Shown here: positions 25,465-32,680 of the stretch, piece after piece
How the letters are laid out: each line of letters begins with the position of its first letter
How positions within the stretch are numbered: the first letter of the stretch is position 1
Origin: Lysobacterales bacterium
GTDB taxonomy: Bacteria; Pseudomonadota; Gammaproteobacteria; Xanthomonadales; SZUA-38
Reading direction: 5' to 3'
Length of the DNA stretch: 54,268 nucleotides
Assembly: GCA_030065125.1 (NCBI GenBank)
Contig: JASJDM010000047.1
Span: forward strand, 1 to 54,268
Program-made: the position numbers and the translations under genes
The notes under the pieces: model-generated
Told to the model about the DNA's origin: nothing
Databases searched by the model: none
What the model saw: only the letters and a program-made list of their open reading frames with translations

Positions 25465-25689
25465 TCAGTGATTGTCCGTGTAGGGCAGCAGTGCCAGGTA
25501 CCGGGCGCGCTTGACGGCGGTCGACAGCTGGCGCTGGTAGCGCGCCTTGGTGCCCGTGATGCGGCTCGGTACGATCTTTCCGGACTCGCCGATGTACTGC
25601 TTCAGCGTGGCCAGGTCCTTGTAATCAATCTCTTTGACACCGTCGGCGGTGAATCGGCAAAAACGGCGTCTGCGAAAAAAACGTGCCAT
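25465..25689 (-). CDS. rpsR: 30S ribosomal protein S18
   Basis: Ribosomal protein S18 (74 aa), which pairs with S6 on the 30S platform. It begins M-A-R-F-F-R-R-R-R-F-C-R-F-T and contains the diagnostic D-Y-K-D-L-A-T-L-K-Q-Y-I, S-G-K-I-V-P-S-R-I-T-G-T and Q-R-Q-L-S-T-A-V-K-R-A-R. It lies 17 bp after rpsF in the expected order. Confidence 0.97.
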   Translation of the reverse strand: MARFFRRRRFCRFTADGVKEIDYKDLATLKQYIGESGKIVPSRITGTKARYQRQLSTAVKRARYLALLPYTDNH

Positions 25690-25706
25690 GAAAATTCTCC
25701 TCGGTG

Positions 25707-26279
25707 TCAGGCGTCTTCAGCGGTCTTGTCTTCAGACTCGGCATCGGCGGCGGGTGCCGCTTCTGCGGCAGGCTCGGCCTCGGTCGCTTCGGCAGCCTTT
25801 TCAGCTTCCTGAGCTGCAGGCTCCTCGGCGGGCTTTTCTTCCGTGGCCTCTTCTACGGTCTCATCCTTGGACTCTTCGCGAGCCTCCCGCTTGGCCTCTG
25901 CGCTGCGCTGGTAACGCGCCTGGCGTTCTGCCTCGGCCCGCTCCTTCTGCTCCTTTTCCTCCTTGGCTTTCATCATCAGGGAGGTTTCGGTAATGGGCTC
26001 GTTGCGCCGGATCACCATGTTGCGCAGAACCGCGTCGTTGAAGCGGAAAGCGGACTCGATTTCGCCCAGGGTCTCACCGTTGCACTCGATGTTCATGAGT
26101 ACGTAGTGGGCTTTGGCAAGCTTTTGAATGGGATACGCCAGCTGGCGCCGGCCCCAGTCTTCCAGGCGGTGGATCTGGCCGCTGCCGGCCTCGATCATGC
26201 CACGATAGCGTTCAATCATGGCGGGCACCTGTTCGCTCTGGTCAGGGTGGACCAGGAACACTACTTCGTAGTGACGCAT
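25707..26279 (-). CDS. rpsF: 30S ribosomal protein S6 with long acidic C-terminal extension
   Basis: Ribosomal protein S6 (190 aa). Residues 1-100 are the ordinary fold: M-R-H-Y-E-V-V-F-L-V-H-P-D-Q, W-G-R-R-Q-L-A-Y-P-I-Q-K-L and H-Y-V-L-M-N-I-E. The remaining ~90 residues are a low-complexity tail. It is first basic/coiled (K-E-E-K-E-Q-K-E-R), then Ala/Glu/Pro rich and strongly acidic. S6 is usually 95-135 aa, with at most a short Glu tail that RimK can extend. The start is the ATG at 26279, behind AAGGAGA. It heads the rpsF-rpsR-DUF2232-rplI unit. Confidence 0.95.
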   Translation of the reverse strand: MRHYEVVFLVHPDQSEQVPAMIERYRGMIEAGSGQIHRLEDWGRRQLAYPIQKLAKAHYVLMNIECNGETLGEIESAFRFNDAVLRNMVIRRNEPITETSLMMKAKEEKEQKERAEAERQARYQRSAEAKREAREESKDETVEEATEEKPAEEPAAQEAEKAAEATEAEPAAEAAPAADAESEDKTAEDA

Positions 26280-26296
26280 TGTGTCTCCTTTTGGCT

Positions 26297-26346
26297 TACA
26301 GCCCCCCGGCAATGCGGCCGGTGGAGCAAGGTCGACAGCAGGGCTG
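26297..26346 (-). promoter_or_regulatory. Putative S6:S18-binding leader structure of rpsF mRNA
   Basis: In the rpsF 5' leader, ACAGCCC and GGGCTGT (26297-26303 with 26340-26346) close a stem. Inside it, CCGGC and GCCGG (26305-26309 with 26316-26320) form a second stem, leaving an asymmetric internal loop on one side. Its 3' side ends about 10 nt before the Shine-Dalgarno. Many bacteria autoregulate rpsF through a leader RNA bound by the S6:S18 complex, with a helix, asymmetric internal loop and conserved CCG. The position and shape agree. I have not folded it or aligned it. Confidence 0.45.
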
Positions 26347-26385
26347 TCTGGATTAATCTAACCGCGGATCGCCGCGGGGCGCGCG

Positions 26386-26414
26386 ATTTTAGCGAAGTCA
26401 GCCCGGGAAGGCAA
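26386..26414 (-). promoter_or_regulatory. Putative sigma-70 promoter of the rpsF operon
   Basis: On the minus strand, TTGCCT (26409-26414) is followed after exactly 17 nt by TAAAAT (26386-26391). This puts the start about 100 nt before rpsF, upstream of the leader hairpin. Confidence 0.65.
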
Positions 26415-26464
26415 TCTGAAGGTAATCCGAGAGCAATCCGCCGTGGCGTGCCACGAACGCGGGC

Positions 26465-26788
26465 TCAGCCCACGGCAAAGCTCTCCCCGCAGCCACATTC
26501 ATCGGTGACGTTCGGATTGCGAAACACAAAAACCCGGTTCAGACCCTGAGTGACAAAATCCACCTCGGTGCCGTCAATGATGGCCAGGGCGTCCCGCGGC
26601 ACCAGCACCGTGACACCGTCATCCAGGAATTCCACGTCGTCGTCGTTCGGCTGCAGGGCAATTTCCACGGTGTAGGCCCAGCCGCTGCATCCCGTCCGCT
26701 TGACGCCAACGCGCAGGCCGCAGCCCTGCTCCTTCTCCAGGAAAGACCGGACGTGGTTACGTGCTGTTTCGGTGAGGCTGATGGACAT
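26465..26788 (-). CDS. iscA: Iron-sulfur cluster assembly A-type protein (IscA)
   Basis: A-type Fe-S carrier (107 aa, same length as E. coli IscA). The three metal cysteines are present: T-G-C-S-G-W-A-Y at about residue 35 and E-C-G-C-G-E-S-F near the C-terminus. I-D-G-T-E-V-D-F-V and F-R-N-P-N-V also match IscA closely. It stands outside any isc operon, next to the rpsF unit and divergent from asnS, so it may act as the general carrier. ErpA or SufA are alternative names, but the sequence resembles IscA best. Confidence 0.85.
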   Translation of the reverse strand: MSISLTETARNHVRSFLEKEQGCGLRVGVKRTGCSGWAYTVEIALQPNDDDVEFLDDGVTVLVPRDALAIIDGTEVDFVTQGLNRVFVFRNPNVTDECGCGESFAVG

Positions 26789-27009
26789 GGTGCTGTTTCC
26801 AATCCGTAGTGACCAGATGTATGGCTGGTTTGACCGGGTTCAATGGCCGGCGTTCCCGCAGCGGCACCGGCCACGATCATGGTCTTGGCCCATCCAATCT
26901 TATATGATCTTGCGCCTTCCGGTCCTCATAGTGAGGCCCGACGCGGCCACCCCAACCATTGACCAGCGGCTGAACCGGACCGCGCGGCACAGCCAGGAGA
27001 CCAATATTC

Positions 27010-28410
27010 ATGTCGGCATCGAGGATTCGTGACCTGCTGGAGGGCAAAGTTCCGACCAACAGCAGCATCGTGGTGAAAGGCTGGGTCAGGACCCGGCGCG
27101 ACTCCAAGGCGGGGTTTTCATTTCTCCACGTCACTGACGGTTCCTGTTTCAAACCGATCCAGGCGGTAGTGGACGCCGACATCGCCAACTATGAAAGCGA
27201 GATCCTGCACCTGACTACGGGCTGCGCGGTGGAAGTTGAAGGAACCCTGGTGGAGTCCCGGGGAAAAGGCCAGGCGGTGGAAGTCCAGGCCAGCAAGGTC
27301 ACCCTGGTGGGCGATATCGAGGATCCGGACACCTACCCGATCCAGCCCAAGGAACATACCTTCGAATATCTGCGGGAAGTCGCGCATCTGCGCCCCCGCA
27401 CCAACACCTTCGGCGCCATGACCCGGGTCCGCCACGCCGTGGCCCAGGCCATCCACCGCTACTTCCATGAAAACGGCTTCTACTGGATCAATACGCCGAT
27501 CATCACCGCCAGCGACGCCGAAGGGGCCGGGGAGATGTTCCGGGTGAGCACCCTGAGTCCAGCCAATCCGCCGCGCACCGATGACAACCAGGTGGACTAT
27601 GCCCAGGACTTTTTCGCCCGGGAGACTTTCCTGACGGTATCCGGCCAGCTCAACGTAGAGGGATTCTGCCTGGCCAACAGCCGCGTCTACACCTTCGGTC
27701 CGACGTTTCGCGCCGAAAATTCCAATACCAGCCGGCACCTGGCCGAATTCTGGATGGTGGAGCCGGAAATCGCCTTCGCTGACCTGGACGATCTGGCCGA
27801 CCTGGCGGAAGAATTCCTCGGCTACGTTTTTGCCGCGGTGCTGGAGGAGTGCGCCGACGACATGGCCTTTTTTCAGCAGCAGGTGGATTCCAAGGTCATC
27901 AAACGCCTGGAGCAGTTCGTCGACAACCAGTTCGCGCGGATGGAGTACAGCGAAGCCATTGACCTGTTGAAGAAGGTCGAAAAGAAATTCGACTTCCCGG
28001 TGGAATGGGGGCTGGATCTGCAGACCGAGCACGAGCGTTTCCTGTCCGAGCAGTACGCCCGCCGCCCGGTGGTGGTGATGAACTATCCCAAGGAAATCAA
28101 GGCGTTTTATATGCGGCTCAACGATGACGGCCGCTCGGTGGCCGCCATGGACGTGCTGGCCCCTGGTATCGGTGAAATTATCGGCGGTTCCCAGCGCGAG
28201 GAGCGCTACGACGTGCTGGAACAGCGCATGGCCCATCACGGCATGGACGTGGACCAGTACAGCTGGTACCTGGACCTGCGCCGCTATGGCACCGTGCCCC
28301 ACGCCGGATTTGGCCTGGGCTTCGAGCGACTGGTGAGCTACATCACGGGCATGTCCAACATCCGCGACGTGATTCCCTACCCCCGCGTGCCCGGGAACGC
28401 GGATTTTTGA
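27010..28410 (+). CDS. asnS: Asparaginyl-tRNA synthetase
   Basis: Class IIb aminoacyl-tRNA synthetase charging tRNA-Asn (466 aa). The N-terminal OB-fold anticodon domain has V-K-G-W-V-R-T-R-R-D-S-K-A-G-F-S-F. Motif 2 is in F-R-A-E-N-S-N-T-S-R-H-L-A-E-F-W-M. Motif 3 is G-F-G-L-G-F-E-R-L-V. AGGAG precedes the ATG. Presence of AsnS means Asn-tRNA can be made directly. It is followed after 10 bp by the duplicated 5' segments of the SDR gene. Confidence 0.97.
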   Translation: MSASRIRDLLEGKVPTNSSIVVKGWVRTRRDSKAGFSFLHVTDGSCFKPIQAVVDADIANYESEILHLTTGCAVEVEGTLVESRGKGQAVEVQASKVTLVGDIEDPDTYPIQPKEHTFEYLREVAHLRPRTNTFGAMTRVRHAVAQAIHRYFHENGFYWINTPIITASDAEGAGEMFRVSTLSPANPPRTDDNQVDYAQDFFARETFLTVSGQLNVEGFCLANSRVYTFGPTFRAENSNTSRHLAEFWMVEPEIAFADLDDLADLAEEFLGYVFAAVLEECADDMAFFQQQVDSKVIKRLEQFVDNQFARMEYSEAIDLLKKVEKKFDFPVEWGLDLQTEHERFLSEQYARRPVVVMNYPKEIKAFYMRLNDDGRSVAAMDVLAPGIGEIIGGSQREERYDVLEQRMAHHGMDVDQYSWYLDLRRYGTVPHAGFGLGFERLVSYITGMSNIRDVIPYPRVPGNADF

Positions 28411-28420
28411 GGACAAATAA

Positions 28421-28486
28421 ATGGATCTGAATCCGGAGGGCAAGTCGGCAGAGGTACAGGTATTCTGGAGAGTTGCATGGACCTGA
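28421..28486 (+). CDS. Possible 21-aa upstream ORF 1 (tandem copy 1)
   Basis: ATG at 28421 opens a 21-codon frame (M-D-L-N-P-E-G-K-S-A-E-V-Q...) that stops at a TGA 8 nt into the next tandem copy. GAGG lies 13 nt upstream, at the asnS stop. It could be translated by coupling with asnS, or be an accident of the duplication. Confidence 0.3.
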   Translation: MDLNPEGKSAEVQVFWRVAWT

Positions 28487-28542
28487 ACTTAGAGGGTAAG
28501 TCGGCAGAGGTACAGGTATTCTGGAGAGTTGCATGGACCTGA
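28477..28542 (+). CDS. Possible 21-aa upstream ORF 2 (tandem copy 2)
   Basis: ATG at 28477 opens the same 21-codon peptide in another frame, ending at a TGA (28540-28542) that lies inside the SDR gene's first codons. It therefore overlaps the SDR start by 10 nt and could couple the two. GGAGAG precedes it. Confidence 0.3.
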   Translation: MDLNLEGKSAEVQVFWRVAWT

Positions 28543-29321
28543 ACTTAGAGGGCAAGTCGGCATTGGTCTGCGGCGCCAGCCGGGGCATCGGCAGGGCAGC
28601 GGCGCTGGAACTGGGTCGCCTGGGCGCCTCGGTGACCCTGGTGGCGCGCAACGAAGACTCCCTGTCTGCTGCCCTGGCCGAACTCCAGGCAGCGGCGCCC
28701 CAGGGCCAGCATCAGCGCCTGGTGTGCGATTTCGACCTGCCGGACCATGCCGCGGAAACCCTGGCCCCGTTCCTGCAGTCCAACCCGGTCCAGATCCTGG
28801 TCAACAACTCCGGCGGACCGCCCGGCGGACCGTTGCTGAATGCCCAGGAACTGGATTTCCTGCTGCCGTTCAAACGCCACCTGGTGTGCAGCCAGATGCT
28901 GGTGCAGCTGACCCTGCCAGCCATGCGCGAGGCCGGCTACGGGCGCATCGTCAACATCGTCTCCACCTCGGTGCGCGAGCCCATTCCGGGCCTGGGCGTT
29001 TCCAACACTGTTCGGGGCGCCGTGGCCGGCTGGGCCAAGACCCTGGCCACGGAACTGGGGCCGGACCAGATCACCGTCAACAACGTGCTTCCCGGCTTCA
29101 CCAGCACCGAGCGACTGGACGAGATCATCTCCGCCACGGCTGAGCGCGGCGGCACCACAGCCGAAGCGGTGGCCACGGGTATGCTGGCCACGGTGCCATT
29201 CGGCCGTTTCGCCCGACCCGAAGAGGTCGGAGACCTGGTGGCGTTCCTGGCCACGCCGGCAGCCTCCTTCATCTCCGGTCAGAGCATCGCGGCGGATGGG
29301 GGCCGCATGAAATCCATCTAG
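28533..29321 (+). CDS. SDR-family protein with degenerate catalytic motif (BKR-like)
   Basis: Short-chain dehydrogenase/reductase fold (262 aa). The nucleotide-binding G-A-S-R-G-I-G is near residue 14, N-N-S-G-G near 90, and the C-terminal I-S-G-Q-S-I-A-A-D-G-G is canonical. Where classical SDRs have Y-x-x-x-K, this protein reads S-N-T-V-R-G-A-V-A-G-W-A-K, so the catalytic Tyr and Lys appear replaced. A subgroup of beta-ketoacyl reductase-like SDRs is known to depart from both motifs, and this fits it. The start is the third tandem ATG, because only this copy continues into the fold. Confidence 0.85.
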   Translation: MDLNLEGKSALVCGASRGIGRAAALELGRLGASVTLVARNEDSLSAALAELQAAAPQGQHQRLVCDFDLPDHAAETLAPFLQSNPVQILVNNSGGPPGGPLLNAQELDFLLPFKRHLVCSQMLVQLTLPAMREAGYGRIVNIVSTSVREPIPGLGVSNTVRGAVAGWAKTLATELGPDQITVNNVLPGFTSTERLDEIISATAERGGTTAEAVATGMLATVPFGRFARPEEVGDLVAFLATPAASFISGQSIAADGGRMKSI

Positions 29322-29402
29322 CGATTCCTGGGTAACCCACAGCTTGAGTGTCGGTGACATTCGGCCCGTGGACCCCCGCAGCACACCAGCCGAGGCCAAA
29401 CC

Positions 29403-30800
29403 ATGCAGGACCAGGAGATCGCAGCCACCCCGACCGTGACGATCTGCGGTGCCGGCCTGGCCGGCAGCCTGATGGCCATTTACCTGGCCCGACGCGGCTT
29501 CCAGGTCGAGGTGTTTGAACGCTCAGGCGATCCCCGCAAGGACCAGGCACCTGCGGGACGTTCCATCAACCTGGCCCTGGCCGAGCGCGGCATCGATGCC
29601 CTGCGCGGGGTGGGCCTGCATCACCGGGTAGCGCGTTTTGCTCTGCCCATGCGGGGCCGCATGGTGCACGGCCTGGACAGCGAGCCCTTGCTGCAGCCCT
29701 ACGGGCAATCCGACTCTGAAGTGATCTACTCGGTCCACCGGGCCCGACTCAATACCGCGCTGCTGGATGCCGCCGAGAGTACCCGCAGGGTGCGGATTCA
29801 CTTCAGCCAGGAGCTGCTGGAGCTGAACCTGGTGTCCGGAATGGCGGATTTCCTGGATCACGCATCCGGGCGCCGTTACCAGCGGCCGGTGCAGCCGCTG
29901 ATCGGGGCCGACGGCGCCGGGTCTGCGGTGCGGGAGGCATTGGCACGGCACCTGGAAATGGAAGTGGACGCCCGCCTGCTGGACCATGGATACCTCGAGC
30001 TTACGGTGCCGCCGGGACCCGGTGGCCGTCACATGATGGACCCGGCCGCGCTGCACATCTGGCCCCGGGGCAACTACATGATGATTGCGTTGCCCAATGC
30101 GGACGGCAGCTTCACCAATACCTTGTTTCTCGCCAGCACCGGCGATCCTTCGTTCAACAGCCTGGATAGCTTTGACAGGTTCCACCGGTTCATGGCGGCG
30201 CAGTTTCCAGACGCCATGGCAAGCCTCTCCATGCTGGAACAGGACTACCATGAGAACCCGGTGGGCATCATGGGCACCATCCGATGTCCCCACTGGCATG
30301 CCGGAGGAGAGGCGGTTTTAATCGGGGACGCCGCCCACGCGCTGGTGCCGTTTCACGGCCAGGGTATGAACTGCGCGTTCGAGGACTGTGCTGAGCTGGA
30401 CCGCTGCGTCGCCGAAAGCGCCACCTGGGACCAGGCTTTCAGCCGCTTTCAGCGGGCGCGGCGGGGCAACGCCGACGCCATCGCGGACATGGCCCTGGAG
30501 AACTACCTCGAAATGCGGGACGCGGTGCTGGACCCGGGCTATGTCCTGCGCCGAGCCCTGGAACAGGAACTTGAGCGCCGCCACCCGGATCAGTTCGTGC
30601 CCCGCTACTCCATGGTGATGTTCCGACGCATCCCCTACGCCCTGGCCCAGCAGCGCGGGCGCACCAACCTGGAAATCCTGAGAAAGCTGACCAGCGGCGT
30701 GGAGCGGCTGGACGACGTAGACTATGTCCTCGCGTCCCGCCTGGTACAGCAACTGGAACCACTGGAGCCGGAGGCCCCCAACGATATGACGACCACATAA
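29403..30800 (+). CDS. kmo: Kynurenine 3-monooxygenase
   Basis: FAD- and NADPH-dependent hydroxylase converting L-kynurenine to 3-hydroxykynurenine (465 aa). The FAD motif is C-G-A-G-L-A-G-S-L near residue 17. The KMO-typical G-R-S-I-N-L-A-L-A-E-R-G is near residue 52. The GD motif block is G-D-A-A-H-A-L-V-P-F-H-G-Q-G-M-N-C-A-F-E-D. A C-terminal hydrophobic/basic region (Y-S-M-V-M-F-R-R-I-P-Y) matches the family. No other kynurenine-pathway gene is in the window, so whether it feeds NAD or quinolinate synthesis is not decided here. A GST gene starts 4 bp after it. Confidence 0.93.
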   Translation: MQDQEIAATPTVTICGAGLAGSLMAIYLARRGFQVEVFERSGDPRKDQAPAGRSINLALAERGIDALRGVGLHHRVARFALPMRGRMVHGLDSEPLLQPYGQSDSEVIYSVHRARLNTALLDAAESTRRVRIHFSQELLELNLVSGMADFLDHASGRRYQRPVQPLIGADGAGSAVREALARHLEMEVDARLLDHGYLELTVPPGPGGRHMMDPAALHIWPRGNYMMIALPNADGSFTNTLFLASTGDPSFNSLDSFDRFHRFMAAQFPDAMASLSMLEQDYHENPVGIMGTIRCPHWHAGGEAVLIGDAAHALVPFHGQGMNCAFEDCAELDRCVAESATWDQAFSRFQRARRGNADAIADMALENYLEMRDAVLDPGYVLRRALEQELERRHPDQFVPRYSMVMFRRIPYALAQQRGRTNLEILRKLTSGVERLDDVDYVLASRLVQQLEPLEPEAPNDMTTT

Positions 30801-30804
30801 CGCC

Positions 30805-31437
30805 ATGAACGACACGATATTTCCGCTGATCCACGGCATGTCGACTTCGGGCAACTGCCACAAGATCAGGATGCTGCTGGAGCATCTGGATATCCCCTAT
30901 CGCTGGAACGAAGTGGACATCATGACCGGCGGCACCCAGACCCCCGAGTTCCTGGCCATGAATCCCAACGGCAAGGTTCCCGTGGTGGAAATTGCCCCGG
31001 ACCGGTACCTCAGCGAGTCCAACGCGGTCCTGTGTCACTACGGTGAGGGCACCTCCCTGCTGCCCGGCGACCCCTGGGTGCGGGCCCGCTGCCTGCAGTG
31101 GCTGTTTTTTGAACAGTACAGCCATGAACCCTGCATTGCCGTCGCCCGCTTCATCTGCCGCTTCCTGGATGCCGACCACCCGCGCCGGGCGGAACTGCCC
31201 CAGCTGCACGACCGGGGATACAAGGCGCTGGCGGTGATGGAACAACAGCTGGCTACCGATGATTTCCTGGTTGAGCAGCACTACACCGTGGCGGATATCG
31301 CCCTGTTTGCCTACACCCACCGGGCCCACGAGGGCGGCTACCAGCTCGGAGAATTCCCGGCGATCCGTGCATGGTTGGAACGGGTGCAGGCGACGCCGGG
31401 GTTTGTGGCCATGCCGGATACTCATCCGGCATCCTGA
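30805..31437 (+). CDS. Glutathione S-transferase family protein
   Basis: GST-fold protein (210 aa). The N-terminal thioredoxin-like domain has S-T-S-G-N-C-H-K-I-R (candidate catalytic Ser/Cys), N-P-N-G-K-V-P-V-V and the glutathione-binding S-E-S-N-A-V. The helical C-terminal domain contains T-V-A-D-I-A-L-F-A-Y. It lies 4 bp after kmo and so is probably co-transcribed. It may detoxify reactive kynurenine products, but that is inference. Substrate class cannot be read from sequence. Confidence 0.88.
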   Translation: MNDTIFPLIHGMSTSGNCHKIRMLLEHLDIPYRWNEVDIMTGGTQTPEFLAMNPNGKVPVVEIAPDRYLSESNAVLCHYGEGTSLLPGDPWVRARCLQWLFFEQYSHEPCIAVARFICRFLDADHPRRAELPQLHDRGYKALAVMEQQLATDDFLVEQHYTVADIALFAYTHRAHEGGYQLGEFPAIRAWLERVQATPGFVAMPDTHPAS

Positions 31438-31451
31438 ATCCCGTTCAGGAT
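31411..31451. repeat. Two adjoining perfect hairpins at a convergent gene junction
   Basis: ATGCCGGAT / ATCCGGCAT (31411-31419, 31424-31432, 4-nt loop) and ATCCTGAA / TTCAGGAT (31431-31438, 31444-31451, 5-nt loop) are perfect inverted repeats that share two bases. They span the GST stop codon and reach into the end of the leftward gene. No T-run follows, so intrinsic termination is uncertain. A transcript-end or mRNA-stability role fits the position. Confidence 0.55.
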
Positions 31452-32680
31452 GACCGGGTAGAGGTTGACTGCCCCGCCCGTCCCGCCTCCGCCAGTACCT
31501 GGTTAGACAGGGAAAGGAACCCGACAAACGAGGAATCAGCCTCGATGCGTTCGTCCACCACCAGGCGGGTGACCGTAGCCTGCAGTTCGGATAATTCGCT
31601 CATCGCCTGGGGCGCCGGCAGGCTGCCGTTGCGCAGGTCGGCTCTGACCCTCAGCACTTCCGCCAGGTAGACGTCGATGCGGTCCTTGCGTGCCTGGCGG
31701 CGCATTCGCAGCAGCGCCACGGCGGCACTGGTGACCGCGATCAGCAGCGTGACCAGCAGCGCCAGCAGCTCGGCATAACGCTCGAGAAAAGACGGGGCGT
31801 CACGTTCCAGGTAACGCCGGGCGCCCGGATGCAGCGCCAGGTTGAGCTGGCCGTCGCGGATCGGCTGAAGCATGGTGTCACGGGCCAGCGGATACACCGC
31901 CTCCAGCCGGGCCAGCTGTTGCCGGGTCAAGCGGGACACGTCGTAGGCTGTCTCGACCGCCAGGCCTGACCGGGCGACCAGCAGCGAGGTAACCGCCAGG
32001 GTCAGCACCGGCTGCTGGCTCAGCTCACCATACAGACCCTGGGGGATCACGAATGGATCCAGGTGCAGGTAGCGCAGCGCCACCCCCTCCACCCAGGCCC
32101 CACGTCCCAGTTCGCTGACCTCGCCGAGAGAATACAACCGGTACCCTGGAAGTCTGGACAGGGCGTCGTCGGACAGCAGACCGCCGAAGATCAGGTAAAC
32201 CTCCGGTGATTGGCCCAGGGGGGTTTCCAGCAGCTGGAACTGACTGAGGGGCGGCAGGATGCCGCGATTGGACAGGTCCATCACCAGCCGGTAGCCGGAG
32301 CTGCCGGGCGGCCCACCATAGACCAGGCGCTTTTTCACCAGCTCCGCCAGGTCCCGCGCGCCGGCCAGTTCAGCCGGAACCAGCACGTGCAGCAGGTTGG
32401 GAAACAGCGGCATCAATGCGGACAACCCCGCCACTGGCTGGTGGGGCTGCTCCATGATAGCAACGTCCACCTCACCGTTGAGCAGCGCCTGCTGCAGCTC
32501 TACCACATCGGCAAACGCGCGGCCGCTCAGGGAAAATTCATGCGCCAGAATCGGTTCCAGGGTGCGGGCCATGCCGGCGGCCGGCTCCACCGAAACCCAG
32601 CCCAGGGTCAGCTCAGCCCGCTGCCGGCAGCCTCCCAGGCACAGCAAGGCCAGGAACAGCAGCCCAAGCTGTCGTTTCAT
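31445..32680 (-). CDS. TAXI-like solute-binding lipoprotein with C-terminal membrane helix
   Basis: Predicted envelope protein of 411 aa. The N-terminus is a lipoprotein signal (L-L-C-L-G-G-C, Cys at about 18). Residues ~30-280 resemble TAXI-family TRAP-transporter substrate-binding proteins (D-V-A-I-M-E-Q-P, P-N-L-L-H-V-L-V, G-P-P-G-S-S-G-Y). After L-H-P-G-A-R-R-Y comes a strong transmembrane helix (L-L-A-L-L-V-T-L-L-I-A-V at ~310-335), then a cytoplasmic helical tail with R-M-R-R-Q-A-R-K-D. No TRAP membrane subunit is nearby. Its start overlaps the YHS gene's stop by 4 bp. Confidence 0.72.
   Translation of the reverse strand: MKRQLGLLFLALLCLGGCRQRAELTLGWVSVEPAAGMARTLEPILAHEFSLSGRAFADVVELQQALLNGEVDVAIMEQPHQPVAGLSALMPLFPNLLHVLVPAELAGARDLAELVKKRLVYGGPPGSSGYRLVMDLSNRGILPPLSQFQLLETPLGQSPEVYLIFGGLLSDDALSRLPGYRLYSLGEVSELGRGAWVEGVALRYLHLDPFVIPQGLYGELSQQPVLTLAVTSLLVARSGLAVETAYDVSRLTRQQLARLEAVYPLARDTMLQPIRDGQLNLALHPGARRYLERDAPSFLERYAELLALLVTLLIAVTSAAVALLRMRRQARKDRIDVYLAEVLRVRADLRNGSLPAPQAMSELSELQATVTRLVVDERIEADSSFVGFLSLSNQVLAEAGRAGQSTSTRSS

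Larger units (their letters stand above)
28421..28562 (+). repeat. 56-bp tandem triplication of the SDR gene's start region
   Basis: Units begin at 28421, 28477 and 28533, each with an ATG and the sequence coding M-D-L-N-x-E-G-K-S-A. Copies 1 and 2 share an identical 35-nt second half ending GGAGAGTTGC, which supplies a Shine-Dalgarno for the next ATG. Copy 3 keeps 30 nt of the unit, then enters the real gene. Copies 2 and 3 differ at one base over those 30 nt. Copy 1 differs from copy 2 at six bases, all in its first 21 nt. Because 56 is not a multiple of three, the three starts lie in three different frames. Confidence 0.95.
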
